A DNA stretch of 64,000 bases from Eudorina sp. 2006-703-Eu-15. Lineage: Eukaryota; Chlorophyta; Chlorophyceae; Chlamydomonadales; Volvocaceae. Below, piece by piece: positions 49,935 to 63,000 of the stretch. Every line of letters begins with the position of its first letter. Within the stretch, counting starts at the first letter, position 1. The stretch spans positions 410,230 to 474,229 of the forward strand of contig BDSI01000018.1 in the NCBI GenBank assembly GCA_003117195.1, read 5' to 3'. A program made the translations under genes and the position numbers. The notes beneath the pieces are model-generated. The model made no database searches. It was not told where the DNA came from and was given only the letters and a program-made list of their open reading frames with translations.

Positions 49935-51061
49935 AACCTCTATTCGTGTCTGCACGGAATGCTCCTAAGTCTATCAGGAATGCCTCGCCACCACGGACCG
50001 GGGGAGGAGTGCGGAAGCCGCCGGGTCGGCGCCGCCGGCAAGCAGCAAGCCGCACACAACCGCCCACCCGTGCCGTCCGAAACATGCGCGTCCTTCCAAA
50101 CCACCAACCACCCCAACCAACACCACCATCACCAAACCACCGTCATACATGGTCGAAAGCATTTCAAAAACGTCACGGCAACAGCGTGCCGCCGCCGGGC
50201 CCAGGGCCCCGGCCCCACCCACATTCCGGACTTTTCTTCCTTGGCTGACAACGGCGAGGCGCCCGGCGAGCCAAGCCCCGAGCACCGCCCGCGACCGCCC
50301 ATGAGTCCCACACACACGCAGCCACACACACGCAGCCACAGTCATCCGCATGCATCATTCTTGGTAGCTAGTAGCTAGTAGTAGTAGTAGGCGGATGGAG
50401 TGCGCCGCTGGCCACAGTCACCGGACCGCCGTGCCCGCCAGCGCATGCGGCCACTGTAGTATAAGGTGTCCGGTGTCCGGGGCTTGTTGAAGCAGGGGGC
50501 TGTCTCCCGACGCGCCGCCGGCGCTTCGCGCCCGGTGATTGTTTCCGAGGACCTTTCAAAAAGTCATTCAGATCCGGGTTTGCCGCTGCAGCAGCCGCGC
50601 CTTGCGAACCTTGTTCAGGTCAGAGCTCGCCAGCCAACGTTAGGGCGATTTGCTGCTCGGACATCTTGACTAGTCCGTGACCCTGTGCCGGTTCCCTTAC
50701 TCCTCCACCCACCCATCCATCCACCCATCCATCCACCCATCCTTCCATCCCATGAACGCGCTGCCGGGCTGCCGCTCTTAAAACCCGCCACTGCCCTGAC
50801 CCTTCACCCTCGCCCTTGCTCCCCAGCCCCCCCCGGAACCTTTGCCACGCTGGTTGGGGTTTGCTGTGCTGCTTCGGCTGATGGCCTGGTCGCCCGGGAG
50901 CAGGGCCCAAACCGCGGGAGCAGCCTCCGGGGCGCGCGGCCGGCCTCACTGCATCATGGCGGCTCAGGGAGGGCTGCCAGGTTCAGATCCAGGGAGGGCG
51001 CAGTCCAGTCCCGTCCAGTCCAGTCCAGGGAGGGTGCGTGCGTGTGTGCGCACCCGTGTCG
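49773..51061. other. Intergenic; 3' flank of the cyclase gene
   Basis: No gene was recognised. A CT array is at 49898-49931, a short AGT repeat at about 50371-50390 and CATCCATCCACC repeats at 50705-50745. No minus-strand TGTAA was noticed close to the cyclase stop, so its 3' end is not placed. Confidence 0.5.
49898..49931 (+). repeat. CT dinucleotide array
   Basis: About 17 CT units. Confidence 0.95.
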
Positions 51062-54000
51062 CTAGAGGTACACGGCCATGACCCGCTGCTTGTATGTGTC
51101 GTCCTCCTCCTCCTCCTGCCACAGGTAGGTGTCGATGCGGCCGCGGCCCTCGATCTTGGACCGGCAGGGGAGCGGGGGAGCGGGGAGAGGGGCGTGGTGA
51201 AGCGGGAGTGTCGAGGGAGTGTCGAGGGAGCCGTCCCGCGGGGCGGTGCAGCGTCCTCGGCTGGGATACGTTTCCGTACATACACACGGTCAGACACCTA
51301 GGGCGGCGTCGCTCGGACGCGCCCGCGCAGTCAAAGTTCGAAGCCGGGAGGTCCCTCGATCCCACTTCGCCCACCCCCCCGCCCCCTTCGCAAACCCGCC
51401 CGCCGCCACACCCCGGTCCGCCTCCCTCCCTCCTTACCTGCACGCCCTCCGTCTGCTCCCAGCTCTCGTTGCGCAGCAGCGCCTTCGTGACCCCGCTCAC
51501 GTGGATCCGCCCCGGCCTGCCGCTGGACTCCATCCGGTGCGCCGCCTCCACCGTCTCCCCGAACACAGTGAAGCGCGGCATCTTGCTGCCCACCACGCCG
51601 CTCATGGCGGGGCCGCTGTGCAGCCCCAGCCGCACCTGCACTGGCTCGCCCGTGGTGGGCAGCGACACCTCCCGCGAGGCGCGCAGCATGGCCTTGGCGA
51701 ACTCCATCACGCGCACGGCGTGCAGCTCGTCGACGTCGCCCTCCGGGAGCACCGTACACAGACCGTCCTCGTCATACCTGCGTCGTGCAGAGGCGTCGTG
51801 CGGTAGGCGCTTCGGCTCGAAGCCCCTAGGGGCGTCGACCTCGCAAAAATCAAACCCTAGACCCAGCACGGAACCGCCCGGCCTGACCCCCCGATGACAA
51901 GCCGCTCGCGCCTGTGCCGCAGTCCCCTGCCCGTGGCTGGTCCCGTCCCTGGGTGTGTGCTGCGGCGGCGCGCACCCGCCGCCCGGCCCAGGCTGCCTCT
52001 CTGATCCCTGACCTGGCCAACGACCAACGGCTAACGACCCACCTGACGAGCCCGCCAGCCACCACGTAGCAGTCCCCGATGGTCTCCACCTTGTAGACCT
52101 TCGAACACGCGAGGGAGGGAGCGAGCGAGGGGCGCAGAGGGGATCAGCCGGCGCAACCCCGGGGCGGAGCGGCTGGGGGCACCGAGGGACTCGTGGGAGG
52201 ACAAGGCCCTGCCGGCGCCCAAGCGATGGCCGCCTCCCTCCCTCCCCCCCTAGACCCCACCTTGTAGATGTCCAGCAGCGCATCCAGCTTCTGGTAGAGC
52301 TCGTTGAGGAAGCGCATCACCGTTATGGGCGGTACCTGTGTACGGCACAGCCAAGGTACAGGTACGGCATTGGAGTGAGGGTACTACACAGCGGCACAGC
52401 GGCACATCGCATCGCATGATGCGGGCCCGCCAACCCGCCGGGCAGCCACAGCCGCAGCCGCAGCCACAGCCCACATGACTGCCCAGCATCAGACCGAATT
52501 GCTGCAGCCAGGTCACTGAGGGCTTGTGGGAGACACTCCCCAACGGTCTGTGCCCCACCGTTGCAAGCACACTCCGCAATTGCTAGACATTGTTGCACCC
52601 GTGTGGGCACCTCAACCCTTGCCCGCCCCCTCCCTCCCCTCCCCGCCGCGTGTGACCGCACCTGTCTTGAAAATGCGGTGAACCCCACGATCTGCGAGGA
52701 GGTTGGGAAGGCGGGCCAGGGAAGGTGGCGCACACAGGACCGCATCAGGTCAGAAACCAGATCAAGATCAGGCGCCAGATCCTATCCGATCCGATCAGAT
52801 CACGTGCGACGTCACGTCGCTCCGCATCACGACGGACCACACCGCGTCAGGCCATCACGGCTCCGCTCACTCCGGTCGCCACCCGCCCGCCCGCCGACCT
52901 CCCCCCGGGCAAGTGTTGAAAACCCTATCCTGTTCGCCAGCTAGCAACACACGCACATCTATACGTACCCACGCCCGCGCATGCATATCCAAGTGCACGG
53001 GCGGCGCCTTCCTACGCTCCGAAACCCATGGGACACACAAGGGCATGCATGCAAAGACCCGTCCCAACAGTCCCGATGCATCGCTCGGCGCACTCGTGCG
53101 TGCGTGTCCGCAGCGCCGGCGCCCTCCCCCTCTCCTCCCTGCCCCCGCCCCCTGGGCTTGTCCTTGGTGCTTCACCCCCCTCCCGTCCCCTCCACTCGCC
53201 TCCCCTCCTCTCCCTCCGGGAATGCGGGTCACGCCTTGTCCCCGTCCCCGTCCCCCCGTCCCCGTCCCCGTCCCCGTCCCAGTCCCGCGGGCCTCACGTC
53301 GGAGAACAGGATGGTGACCATCTTGTGCTCCGTGGCAAGCTGCGACACCTTGAGCGTGTTGCGGTGCTGCTGTGCCGCCAGCTCCCGCAGCTGCACCTGA
53401 CCCCGCGCCGCACTGGCGGACCCCACGGACCCGTCGCAGTCGCGCTCCAGGCCGAAGCGCGCGCCCAGGCCGGGCAGGCCCACGGTGCGCCGGGCAAAGT
53501 CCCCGCCCCCGCCGCCGCCCCCACCCCCGCCGCCGCCGCCGCGGGGGGAAAGACCCCGGCGGCGCAGCGCGGGGGCGGGTGGCGTCACGGGGCCGTCGGC
53601 GTCGTTCTCCGGAGCGGTGTTGGGCGCCGTCAGGTAGGCGATCACGTGTCTGCGACCCAGTACCCCATACCGCAACCCACCGGCGAGCAGAGCGGCGCAA
53701 GAGACGTGGGGTGAGACATTGGGCACCCTATGGATGCGCACCCTATGGGGCCACGAGACGGGCCACCGCGAATCAGGACATGTAGACCCGGGTATCCTGC
53801 CGTACCCGAGTTCCAAAAGGAGTATCAAGAGGACGGATGCGCGGGTGCCGGCGGTCCCTCCCTCTCTCCGCCGTACGGTAGCCCCCTCGCAGCGACTGCA
53901 ACCCTCCCGGGAGCCGACCCCTGATCCGCCCCCCTGTGTCAATCAAGACAGTGACACCCCGCCAAGTCCCCCTATCCTCGGACCGCCTCACCCCGGCCCC

Positions 54001-57000
54001 GGCCCCGAGAGTCTCCGCATGTCCCCTGCCTCCGCCATCCTCAGCACCCACCTGGGGAAGAGCGCCTGGGAGGGAGCCAGGCGGGGAAGGCGGAGCGGGG
54101 CCGGACACGGCGGCAACGCCAGCGCCGAGTCCGCAATGGCCAGGCGGCACGAGCCCGTCAGCCGAGAGAAGCCCACGCACGCCACGCGGGGGGACCAGGT
54201 TAAGCGCAGTGTGTCAGGGGCGGCGGGGGGCGGAGGGGGCGCGAAAGGGGGAAGCACCCAGCGGTGACGGAGATGGACCAGGCGACAGCGGCGCGTGCCG
54301 CTGGGTACCGGCGAGGCCCTTCGCCCCCCTCCCCCGCCCAACACCCCCTCCCACCCTGGAATGCGTGGACGGCTGAGCAGGACTGACACCGCTGGACACA
54401 CCGGACAGTGGACGTCCGTACGGCCATGCCGACGCGTACGGACATGCGTGCAGTACGGCCAGGCTACCCATTGGCGATTGCCAGTGTGAACAGAGCCGCT
54501 CAGGGCGTCGGCTTTGGGCTAACGCTACCCGCCAGCCCCTCCTTCCTCTGGGAACCTCCTGCCTCCACCCTCCCTCCTGCCTCCACCCTCCTGCCTCCAC
54601 CCTCCTGCCTCCACCCTCCCTCCTGCGTCCACCCACCTCCAGGATCCGATGCTCCTGCTCCACTAGGCTGGCCACCCGCGCCTGGTCCTGCAGCACGACA
54701 AGTACGGGATGAGCACGGCAACGGCATCAGCGCGTGCGTCCGATCGACGATGCGGGGATGGGGATGCGATCAGCCCCGCCCGCCCACGGCGGCTGGATGT
54801 TCACCCACCGCCCGACCGATCTCCGAATGGCGGCCCAGGCGGCCGTCGTCGAGATAGCACGCTGCTAGCGATACCCCTGACCCTGACCCGGGCCGCCCCG
54901 ACCCGCCACCCAGACCTCTCATCCCCCCTCCCTCCCTCCCTCCCTCCCCGCGCACCTGCATCTGTTTGGTGACGTCACTCAGGATGAGCATCAACACACG
55001 CCGCCCGTCCACTGTCGTACAGGTACGAGCCCGCAGCTGGCACCACGCCACCGGTGACGGCGCCGCGCCCGCGCCGTACGTGCTGCAGCCGGCATCGCCC
55101 GCCTGCGCCGCCGCGGGCCAGGGCCCGCTGCCGGTGCCGCCACCGCCGCCGCCGGTGCCACCGCCGCCGCGGTCGCCGTCTTCCGCCGCCACCGCGCCGG
55201 CGCCTGCGGCTTCGCCGCTCCGCTGCGCTGACTGCAGGTCTGGACTCCCGAATGTTCCCGCCATGGCGGCGTCGGCAAAGCCCGAGGCGTCGGCGAGGGG
55301 AAGCGAGGCGCGGCGCTGGCGTTCGAGGAAGGACGGCGGCGCGCCGGCGAGGCCCTCGATTAGGTCCGCCTGCAGCAAGGCGGTGCTGCCGTCGGCGATA
55401 GCGGCGGCGGCGGCGGTGGCGGCGGCGGTAGTGCCGCCGACGCTGGCGCCACACATACCGCTGTTGCCAACCGTCGCGTTGCCGTACATGTACGTCCTGT
55501 CGATGCTGGTGTTGGACCCCAGCGGCGCCGTGACGGTCGCCGTCATCGGTGACGGGTTGGGCGCCGTCAGTGGCCCCTGGCCGTACATCCCCACCTCCGC
55601 CACGGTCTCGAGCTGATCCGGAGAGAGGTAGCAGACGCTCATGGCCCGATCAGGTGGCGGCATGGCCCGCGGCTGGCCGTGGCTGCCGCTGGCGGCGCCG
55701 CTGGCGGCACCGCTGGCGATGCCGCCGCTGCCGCTGGTGAGGTTGACGCCGCCAGCGACCCCTCCGATTGGCGCGCGGGCGCCCACCAAGGCCCCCGAGC
55801 ACGTCAGCTCCGCGACGCCGCCGCCGGAGTTGCCCAGCTGCACGAAGATACCGGTGCTGGTACCGCGGCGGGCCGCATCGGCGACGCCGCCGCCGCTCGC
55901 GCCATCGCTGACTCCGGTGCTGCAGCCCCCCGTCTTGACGGCGGCCCCGTGGGGTTCGTCCATCGAGGTCAGGATCTGGAGCATGCCGCTTCCCTGGACC
56001 GATGTCGTACGGGCAGACGGGGAAATCGGGTCTCCGAAGCCGCCGCCGTTGACGCCGACGACACCGTCGGCGCTAACAGGCGCCACCGGCCGCTGCTGTT
56101 GCTGCTGCAGACTGAACGAGCGGGGATGCTGAACAGCGCGACCGTGGCTGTGATGGTAACCGCCGCCGCCGCCGCCGCCGGCGGCTGTGCCGCCGCCGAC
56201 GATAGCGCCCGTGCTTGCATTCGCGGCGAGTAGGTCTTCGTACCGCACTACCTGCATCGAGTTACGACGACACGTCGACGCGGCCGAGTCGAGGCGGCAC
56301 GAGGCGAAGCCGCCGCCGCCGCCGCCACCGCCGGCTGCGGTGCCGCCACCGCCGCCGCCGATTGCAGTGCCGGCGCCCGAGCCGCCGCGCAGCAGCGATG
56401 ACGTGGCGCGCGCCCCTCCGGAGCCGATGGGCGGTCCCATGGGTCCGCCGCTCCAGATGCCGTCGGAAGGCGGCCGCTGGCTCGCGACGGTGGGACCGAC
56501 GCTGGAGCTGGGGCGCATGGAGGTGAGGTTGAGGCTGTAAGAGGTCGTCCCCCACATGCCGTGCGCGCTGCCGGCCCGCTGCATCTCCACCTGCACCGCC
56601 TGGTCCAGCAGCGCGTGCACTCGGGCTCTGCGGCGCCAGGCGGGGCGGGGCGGGGAGGCGGAGGCGCTGGATATAAGAGGACATTGTATTCACACTGCGC
56701 TGCTGCCAGACCAGAGGAGGGATAGCAGCAGCAGCAGCAGCAGCAGCCGACAGTGAAAGGTAAGCGGCCGACGAGGTGGGGGCGCGCCAGCGCAGTGCGC
56801 GCCGCGAGATGCGGCACCGCCGCATTTCGAGGGACGGGGGGAGGCCGGGGAGGTATGGATGGGAGATAAGCAGAGACGTGTTCCAGCGCAGCAGCTCCGC
56901 GACCTGCACGCCCCGGGTGCATCTCGGACCCGGGCAGCACACGGCCGTCAACCGAATGCCCATGGGGCCCCACATAAGGCCCCATGGGGCCCCACATAAG

Positions 57001-60000
57001 GCCCCACATGAGGCCCCACATAAGGCCCCATGGGGCCCCACATGAGGCCCCACATAAGGCCCCACATGAGGCCCCACATAAGGCCCCATGGGGCCCCACA
57101 TGAGGCCCCACATAAGGCCCCACATGAGGCCCCACATGAGGCCCCACATAAGGCCCCACATGAGGCCCCACATAAGGCCCCATGAGGCCCCACATGAGGC
57201 CCCACGGGGCCCCACATGAGGCCCCACATAAGGCCCCATGAGGCCCCACATAAGGCCCCATGAGGCCCCACATGAGGCCCCACGGGGCCCCATGCTGCCA
57301 TGATGAGCGTGTCAGCAGGGAACGGTCTCGCGAGGCACACATGCCGCGCGGGGTAGAAGGTTCGGGCTCGGGAATTAGGGTTCATATGCCCTGGCCTCAA
57401 CCCCCGACCCACCCACCCACGACGCCGAAGTCCGGCCTGGAATGCTGGGCGGCAGGTGGGGGCGCATCCCGGCCCTTCCCACGTGGCGATTACGGTACGC
57501 TTGCTGGCGTGGGGCTTAGCGTTTACAGGGGAGGGGGAGGAAGCGGTTCGGCGCGCCCCGACCCCGGATGAGGATGAGGACTTGAGCTCACCTGAGGGAG
57601 TTGAGCCGGCGGGAGGCACGGCCGGGCGCAGCGGCACTGCCCCCGAAGCCCGACCGGCCGCCCGGCGCCACCGCGGCCGTCGCGTTCGCCGTCGCGTTCG
57701 CCATCGCCGTCGCCGTCCAGCAGCCGCTGACGGATGGATGCCCCCTCACGCCCACGGGTCGCGACCCTGCAGCAGGCACCCCAGGCACCGTCGTCACCCC
57801 CACCCCATCCACAACATTATTCCAGTAGAAACGGTTGATTGCGGGGGTTTGAAACGTCCGGGGGGAAACACCCAGTGAGGGGCAGAACACACTCGGAGGG
57901 CCAGACGTCTCCTATATAGGGCAGTGTCCGTACTGCCACCTGTGCCGTTATAAAATAACAAGAGGCAAGCGGTCATGGGCGACCTCATTGCAAGTCTTGG
58001 GAGGTGGACAAACGAAGAAATTGAATCTGTGGCAGGCCGACCGAGGATATCTGCATTTTGAGCAGGAAACCCGCCGGAGATGCGAAGGGAACGCGCTCGG
58101 CTCGGGCGGCCGGTGGTATCGGGGGCCAAGCGGGCGGTCTTGAAGAGGCAGCCCCCACTGGGCGTGGGACTCGGCTGCCGGACCTGCCGGCTGAGACCCA
58201 ACGTCGTCGGCCTTTTGACCTCTCGAGCGATCTGGACAAGCAAACATGTCGTACACCGCACACGGAGCTCCCCCGCCGCGTCCTCTCACTCGAGGACGCG
58301 AGGGCACACGGGCCACCCCGGGATAAGCTAGCTGGACAGACGCGAGAACGTAAGGACAACGACGACGACGACGACGACGACAGCAATTAACGACGCGGTC
58401 ACCTTGTAGGGGCAGACGCTCCGAAACCGCCGACGAAATCCCCTGCGCCGCCGCCGCCACGCCCTCCCAGCCCCGCAGATCACCGGTGCGGAGCGACCCC
58501 TGCAGCGTCGACGGCCCCACGCCGCCGCCGCCGCCGCCGCTGCCCAGGCCGGCGGAGTTCAGGGCACCCAGGTTGTTGTTGAGGGACGTGGAGTTGCCTG
58601 TACTGGCGAGGAGTCCCGCTGAGATCCCGTTGGCGCCGCTGGCGCTGGTGGCGGCGGCGGCGGCGGCGACATCGACGAGGCCGCTGGCGGTCCCTGGCGG
58701 CAGCGCCGCACGAGACGGCGGCACGGGCAGCGCCAGGCTGCTGCAGCGGTTGGCGGCGGAGGTAGGGATGGAGGTGGCGGTGCTGGTGGCGGTGCTCGAA
58801 CGCGTCTCGTTGGGATCCGCCGCCGCCGCGGCGCCGGCCGCGACGGAGCCGGCGGCGGCACCGGCGGCGGCGACCTCCCGCGCCGACTCCAGCGACATTC
58901 GGGATTTCGAGGAGACGCGCTGCTGCAGGAGCATGATCCGGTGCAGCGGCGGAGGGCTGGGGCTGCCGCTGCCGCTGCCTCGCTGGAACCCAGGCGAGGC
59001 AAGGCCGCCGGTCGGCGTCCCGCCGCTACTGCCGCTACCCGTCTGTGTCCCCCCGCCGCCGCCGCCGTAAGCGCCGAAGTTGCCATCGCCGCCAGGGCCA
59101 CCACCACAACCCAGGGCTGACGCCGCGCTGCCGGCTCCGCCACCGACGCCGTTGCCGCCGCAGCCGCGGCCATTGCTGCTGGCGGCGCGGATGAAGAACG
59201 ACCGGTTGCGTGACGCCAGTTCCAGCTCCATCGTGCTGCCGGTGTTGCACGGCGCTGCCGAGCGGCCGCTGCCGCCCTCGCCGTTCCAAATCACACGCGA
59301 CCGCACACCGCCCTGTCGGTCCCGACCCTCCACGTCGGGCGGCGACAGCGTCAGTTTGCTGCGCCCGAAGCCCACACTGGCATGGCTCCCCGACGACGGA
59401 GTCGTCGCCGCGTCGCCCTGCACTGACCCACGGGGCGGCGGCGCCGCCATCCCAGTGTTGCTGCCGCTGAGCCGGCTGCGCGGCGGCGGCGGCGCCTGCG
59501 CAGGGGAATCCACAGTGCGGCTCGCCCTCAGCAGCACGTCCAGCCGCGGTATGGGCGCCGCCGCCGGGGTCGCCGCCAGTGCTGCCCGCGGCGCGGCGTG
59601 CGGGTCCAGCCAACCCTGGCAAGATGCGTCCAAGGTGGGCAAGTCGCCGGGGGTCCGGGCCGCCGAAGTCCGAGTCTGCGGCGGCGGCGGTGGAGCCGCT
59701 GCCGTGAGCCCAGCTGCCATCGTCGCCGTGGCGAATGGGGATTTCAACGGTTTCGCCGCTTCGGATACCATGGAGAGCGCCGTACCCTTCTCCTTGGCTT
59801 CCGGCAACCCGGCGAGCTGCTCTAGCCTGTCGACGGCGTCCGCCGCCGAGGCAATGGGGGCGGTCGGAACGGAAAGGCTGGTGACGCCGCGCCCAGCCGC
59901 GCCTCCGCCGCCGCTGCCGTCGTCGTGACCACCGACGCCGACGGGGTTGCTGCGCGCAGCCTGGAGCGCCTGCACCGCATGCGCCTCCGCCGCCGCTGTC

Positions 60001-63000
60001 GTCGCCAGCGCGAAGCTGATGGAGGTGGAGCAGGCGGTGATGGGGGGTACGGCGGCGGCACCGCTGTCAGTTCCCGACTCCGCCTCGAGTCCCTCCTCCG
60101 GGGCTTCCGCCAGCAGCACCGCCGTCACCTCCACGCCGTCCTCACTACTAAACTGCCCGGGACCCCCTGCCTTTCGTACATCTTCCGCCTCCTCCGGCAC
60201 CGTCAGCATCGGCCGTGCCCCCGAGCTCCCGAAAGGCGTCACCGCCGCGGCGTCGGTGGCGGCGGCGGTGACGCCGCCGCCGCCGCCGCCCGCCTTCCCC
60301 GCGCTGTCCTCCCCGCCGCCCGCCCCGCCGTCCTGCACGGCATCGCTCGCTGCCGCCGCCGGGGCGCCCTGCTTCGCCGCCGCCACCTGCAGCGCCCGCA
60401 TCATATGGCCTGTCGCCATGGTGACCACGCGGCGAGCGGGCCGCTTGCCGCGGCCCGCGCGAAGCGGCACCAGCGGCTGCGGCTTGCCCTCCGTCGGCCC
60501 CGCCGGTGTCACTTCCCCGCCGGCAGTGGCCGGGCCTTGCGCTTGCACGTCTGCCCCGTGCCGCTCTCCCACCATTGTGGGCCCCGTCAGCGGCCGACGC
60601 ACCGCCCCGACTTCCCCGCCCGTCATCACGCCCGTGGAGCTCAGTCCGGCGGCGAAAGGGACGGCGCCGCTGGCCGAAGGGCCCGGCAACGCGGACCAGG
60701 GGTCGTTGCTGCCCAGCCCCACCAGCAGCGCCAGCGGCGGCGGCATCTGGCGGTGGACGTTGGGTCTGCTGGGTGGCCGGGAGAGGGACACGGCGCTGCT
60801 GATGTGCCCCGACTCGCCCAGCCGCTGGAGCAGCTCCTGCGGACGGGGGCCCAGACGGAAGGACGCCCCGGCGGAGCGGAAGGGTAAGCAAAGGTAAAGA
60901 AAGGGAAGGCAGGAACAGACCGGTGGGTACGGACAGACCGGTGGGACCGCACCTGCTCCGCGGCGTCCAGCGCACGGCTGGCCACGCTCGACGTGAACCC
61001 CACCGACGACCCCCGCCCGGGCAAGCCCTGCGGCCCCAGCACCGGCTGCAGCCGCCGCCGGCTGGTCCGCGGCGACAGCATGCCCCCGCTGGGTTGCGAT
61101 GTGATGCCAAAGCCGCCACCGGCGGCGGCGCTGCCGCTGCTGGCGGTAACGTCCGCCGGGCTGCCAGCGCCCCGGCCGGCGGCGAGCGCCGCCTCGCCGC
61201 CGCTGCGGCCGCCCCTGCTCCCGGCGGTGCGGTACAGTACGGCGCGGTTGGGCCGCAGGACGTCCGCGTGCACAGCAAGCACTGCCCGGCTCAGCATCCT
61301 CAGCTCCTGGGGGGAAAGAGAAGACGACACACCGGAAGTGCACTTTACTGAACACGCAGTACGCGCTGAAAGAGGGTGTGCTAAATGAAGGGACCCGGCC
61401 GACCCACACCAATGAGGGTGTGCATGCGGAGTGCCTAAGCCTGAACTGAAGACGCGGAGAGCGGGGGTCTATCACGTCGGCAGGCCATAGATCCTGCCAC
61501 TGCAGGAGCGGCGCCAGGAACGGAAGTGGGGCGGGGTTTGAGGACTCCGCCGCACCGACCACTCCCCCGAGCTGGTGTGGGGCGGGACGGTGCGACACAC
61601 GGACCTACCGACAGCGGACTCACCACAATCCCAAACAACCTCGGATGGTCCCGCTCTCCCGCCGCAACCAACCCCATGTCCCCCACTTGCGGTCGGTGAC
61701 TTTCCATGCTTGTCACGACTGTGGCAGCCTCCAACCTTCTGCTGCCATGTCCGTTGCATCCGCATTCTCCGCCGCACAAGACGACATGGGCCTGGCGCTG
61801 CACGCCCCGGACCCCTACCCACCGGGCCCATGTACTCCTGCACGCCCCGGACCCCTACCCACCGGGCCCATGTACTCCTGCACGCCCCGGACCCCTACAC
61901 ACCGGGCCCATGTACTCCTGCACGCCCCGGACCCCTACCCACCGGGCCCATGTACTCCTGCACGCCCCGGACCCCTACCCACCGGGCCCATGTACTCCTG
62001 CACGCCCCGGACCCCTACCCACCGGGCCCATGTACTCCTGCACGCCCCGGACCCCTACCCACCGGGCCCATGTACTCCTGCGAGAACTCCGCCGTCCGCC
62101 GCCCGGCGCCGGCCGTCCGCGCGCGCTGCTGTCCTCCGGTCCTCGGCGGCACCCTCATGGACATCGCCCTGCTGGCCACCTGCACCCCCGCCGAGGCCGC
62201 CATCACCATGGAGCCCCGCCGGCTGGCGGTCACGAAGCTGCTCATACCTGCGGCGCATGGGTCGGGGCGAGGGAGGAGGTCGGAGGCGGTGAGGGAGGTG
62301 GTCGGGGGCGGTGAGGGAGGCAGTGAGGAGGCGGTGAGGGAGGAGGTCGGAGGCGGTGAGGGAGGCAGTGAGGAGCTGACACGGGATAACAGGCCAACAA
62401 GGGGCCCGTGGGGTAGTGCGGGTGACGAGACGATGGGGGTGGGTGGGTGGGTGGGTTAAATTGAGAAAATAAATAAACCCGAAGAACGAACCCGGGCACA
62501 CCCAGCATAACTCAGTATACTTACGTCGTACGGTACCTGCATAGCAACGGAAAGATAGAGACCGCGCGCGGGGGGTGTGGGTATAGCGCCGGGAAAAGAG
62601 GATGGAAAAACTGTCGCGAAGGTGGGGGTATAGGAAATTGGTAGACATTTGGGTGGGGGATGCAGCACACTGGCAATGGTGGATTGGGGGAGATAGCAAA
62701 CCGGTAGGCATGCACTAACGGGGTTGGTGGGAGAATCCGTGCTGGTCTGCCGGCCAGGCAAGTACCAAGCAACAAGACATAGCTGCGAAGGCGAAGAGGA
62801 AGGAGGAGCAGAAGACAGCGACACACGGCCTTCAAAAGAACACTGCAACTTGGGAGTGCCGCCACATCTACAAATTCACACAGCTCACGCAGCTCGTGAT
62901 GTTGCCCTCATCCGGCATTGCTTCGAGCGCTTACCCCCTCCCCCCCCGGGAGGACAGGACCCCGCAGGACCACCCCCCTGACTTTGACCGCATGCAAACC

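Noticed and set aside
53988..54240. A longer cyclase exon upstream of ALFPR (reading GFSRLTGSCRLAIADSA)
   Set aside because: There is no acceptor AG in about 170 nt before the 14-nt microexon, and adding this sequence would break the conserved HRILE-ALFPRHV linker.
57948..61598. A single 1,216-codon minus-strand frame as an intact gene
   Set aside because: Only parts are coding. Splice sites at 61306, 60953, 60836 and 58403 join it to the cyclase exons with matching phases, so the remainder is intron.
62157..62247. A forward reading MDIALLATCTPAEAAITMEP
   Set aside because: It looks protein-like, but the minus strand here has an acceptor and donor whose phases fit the cyclase gene on both sides.
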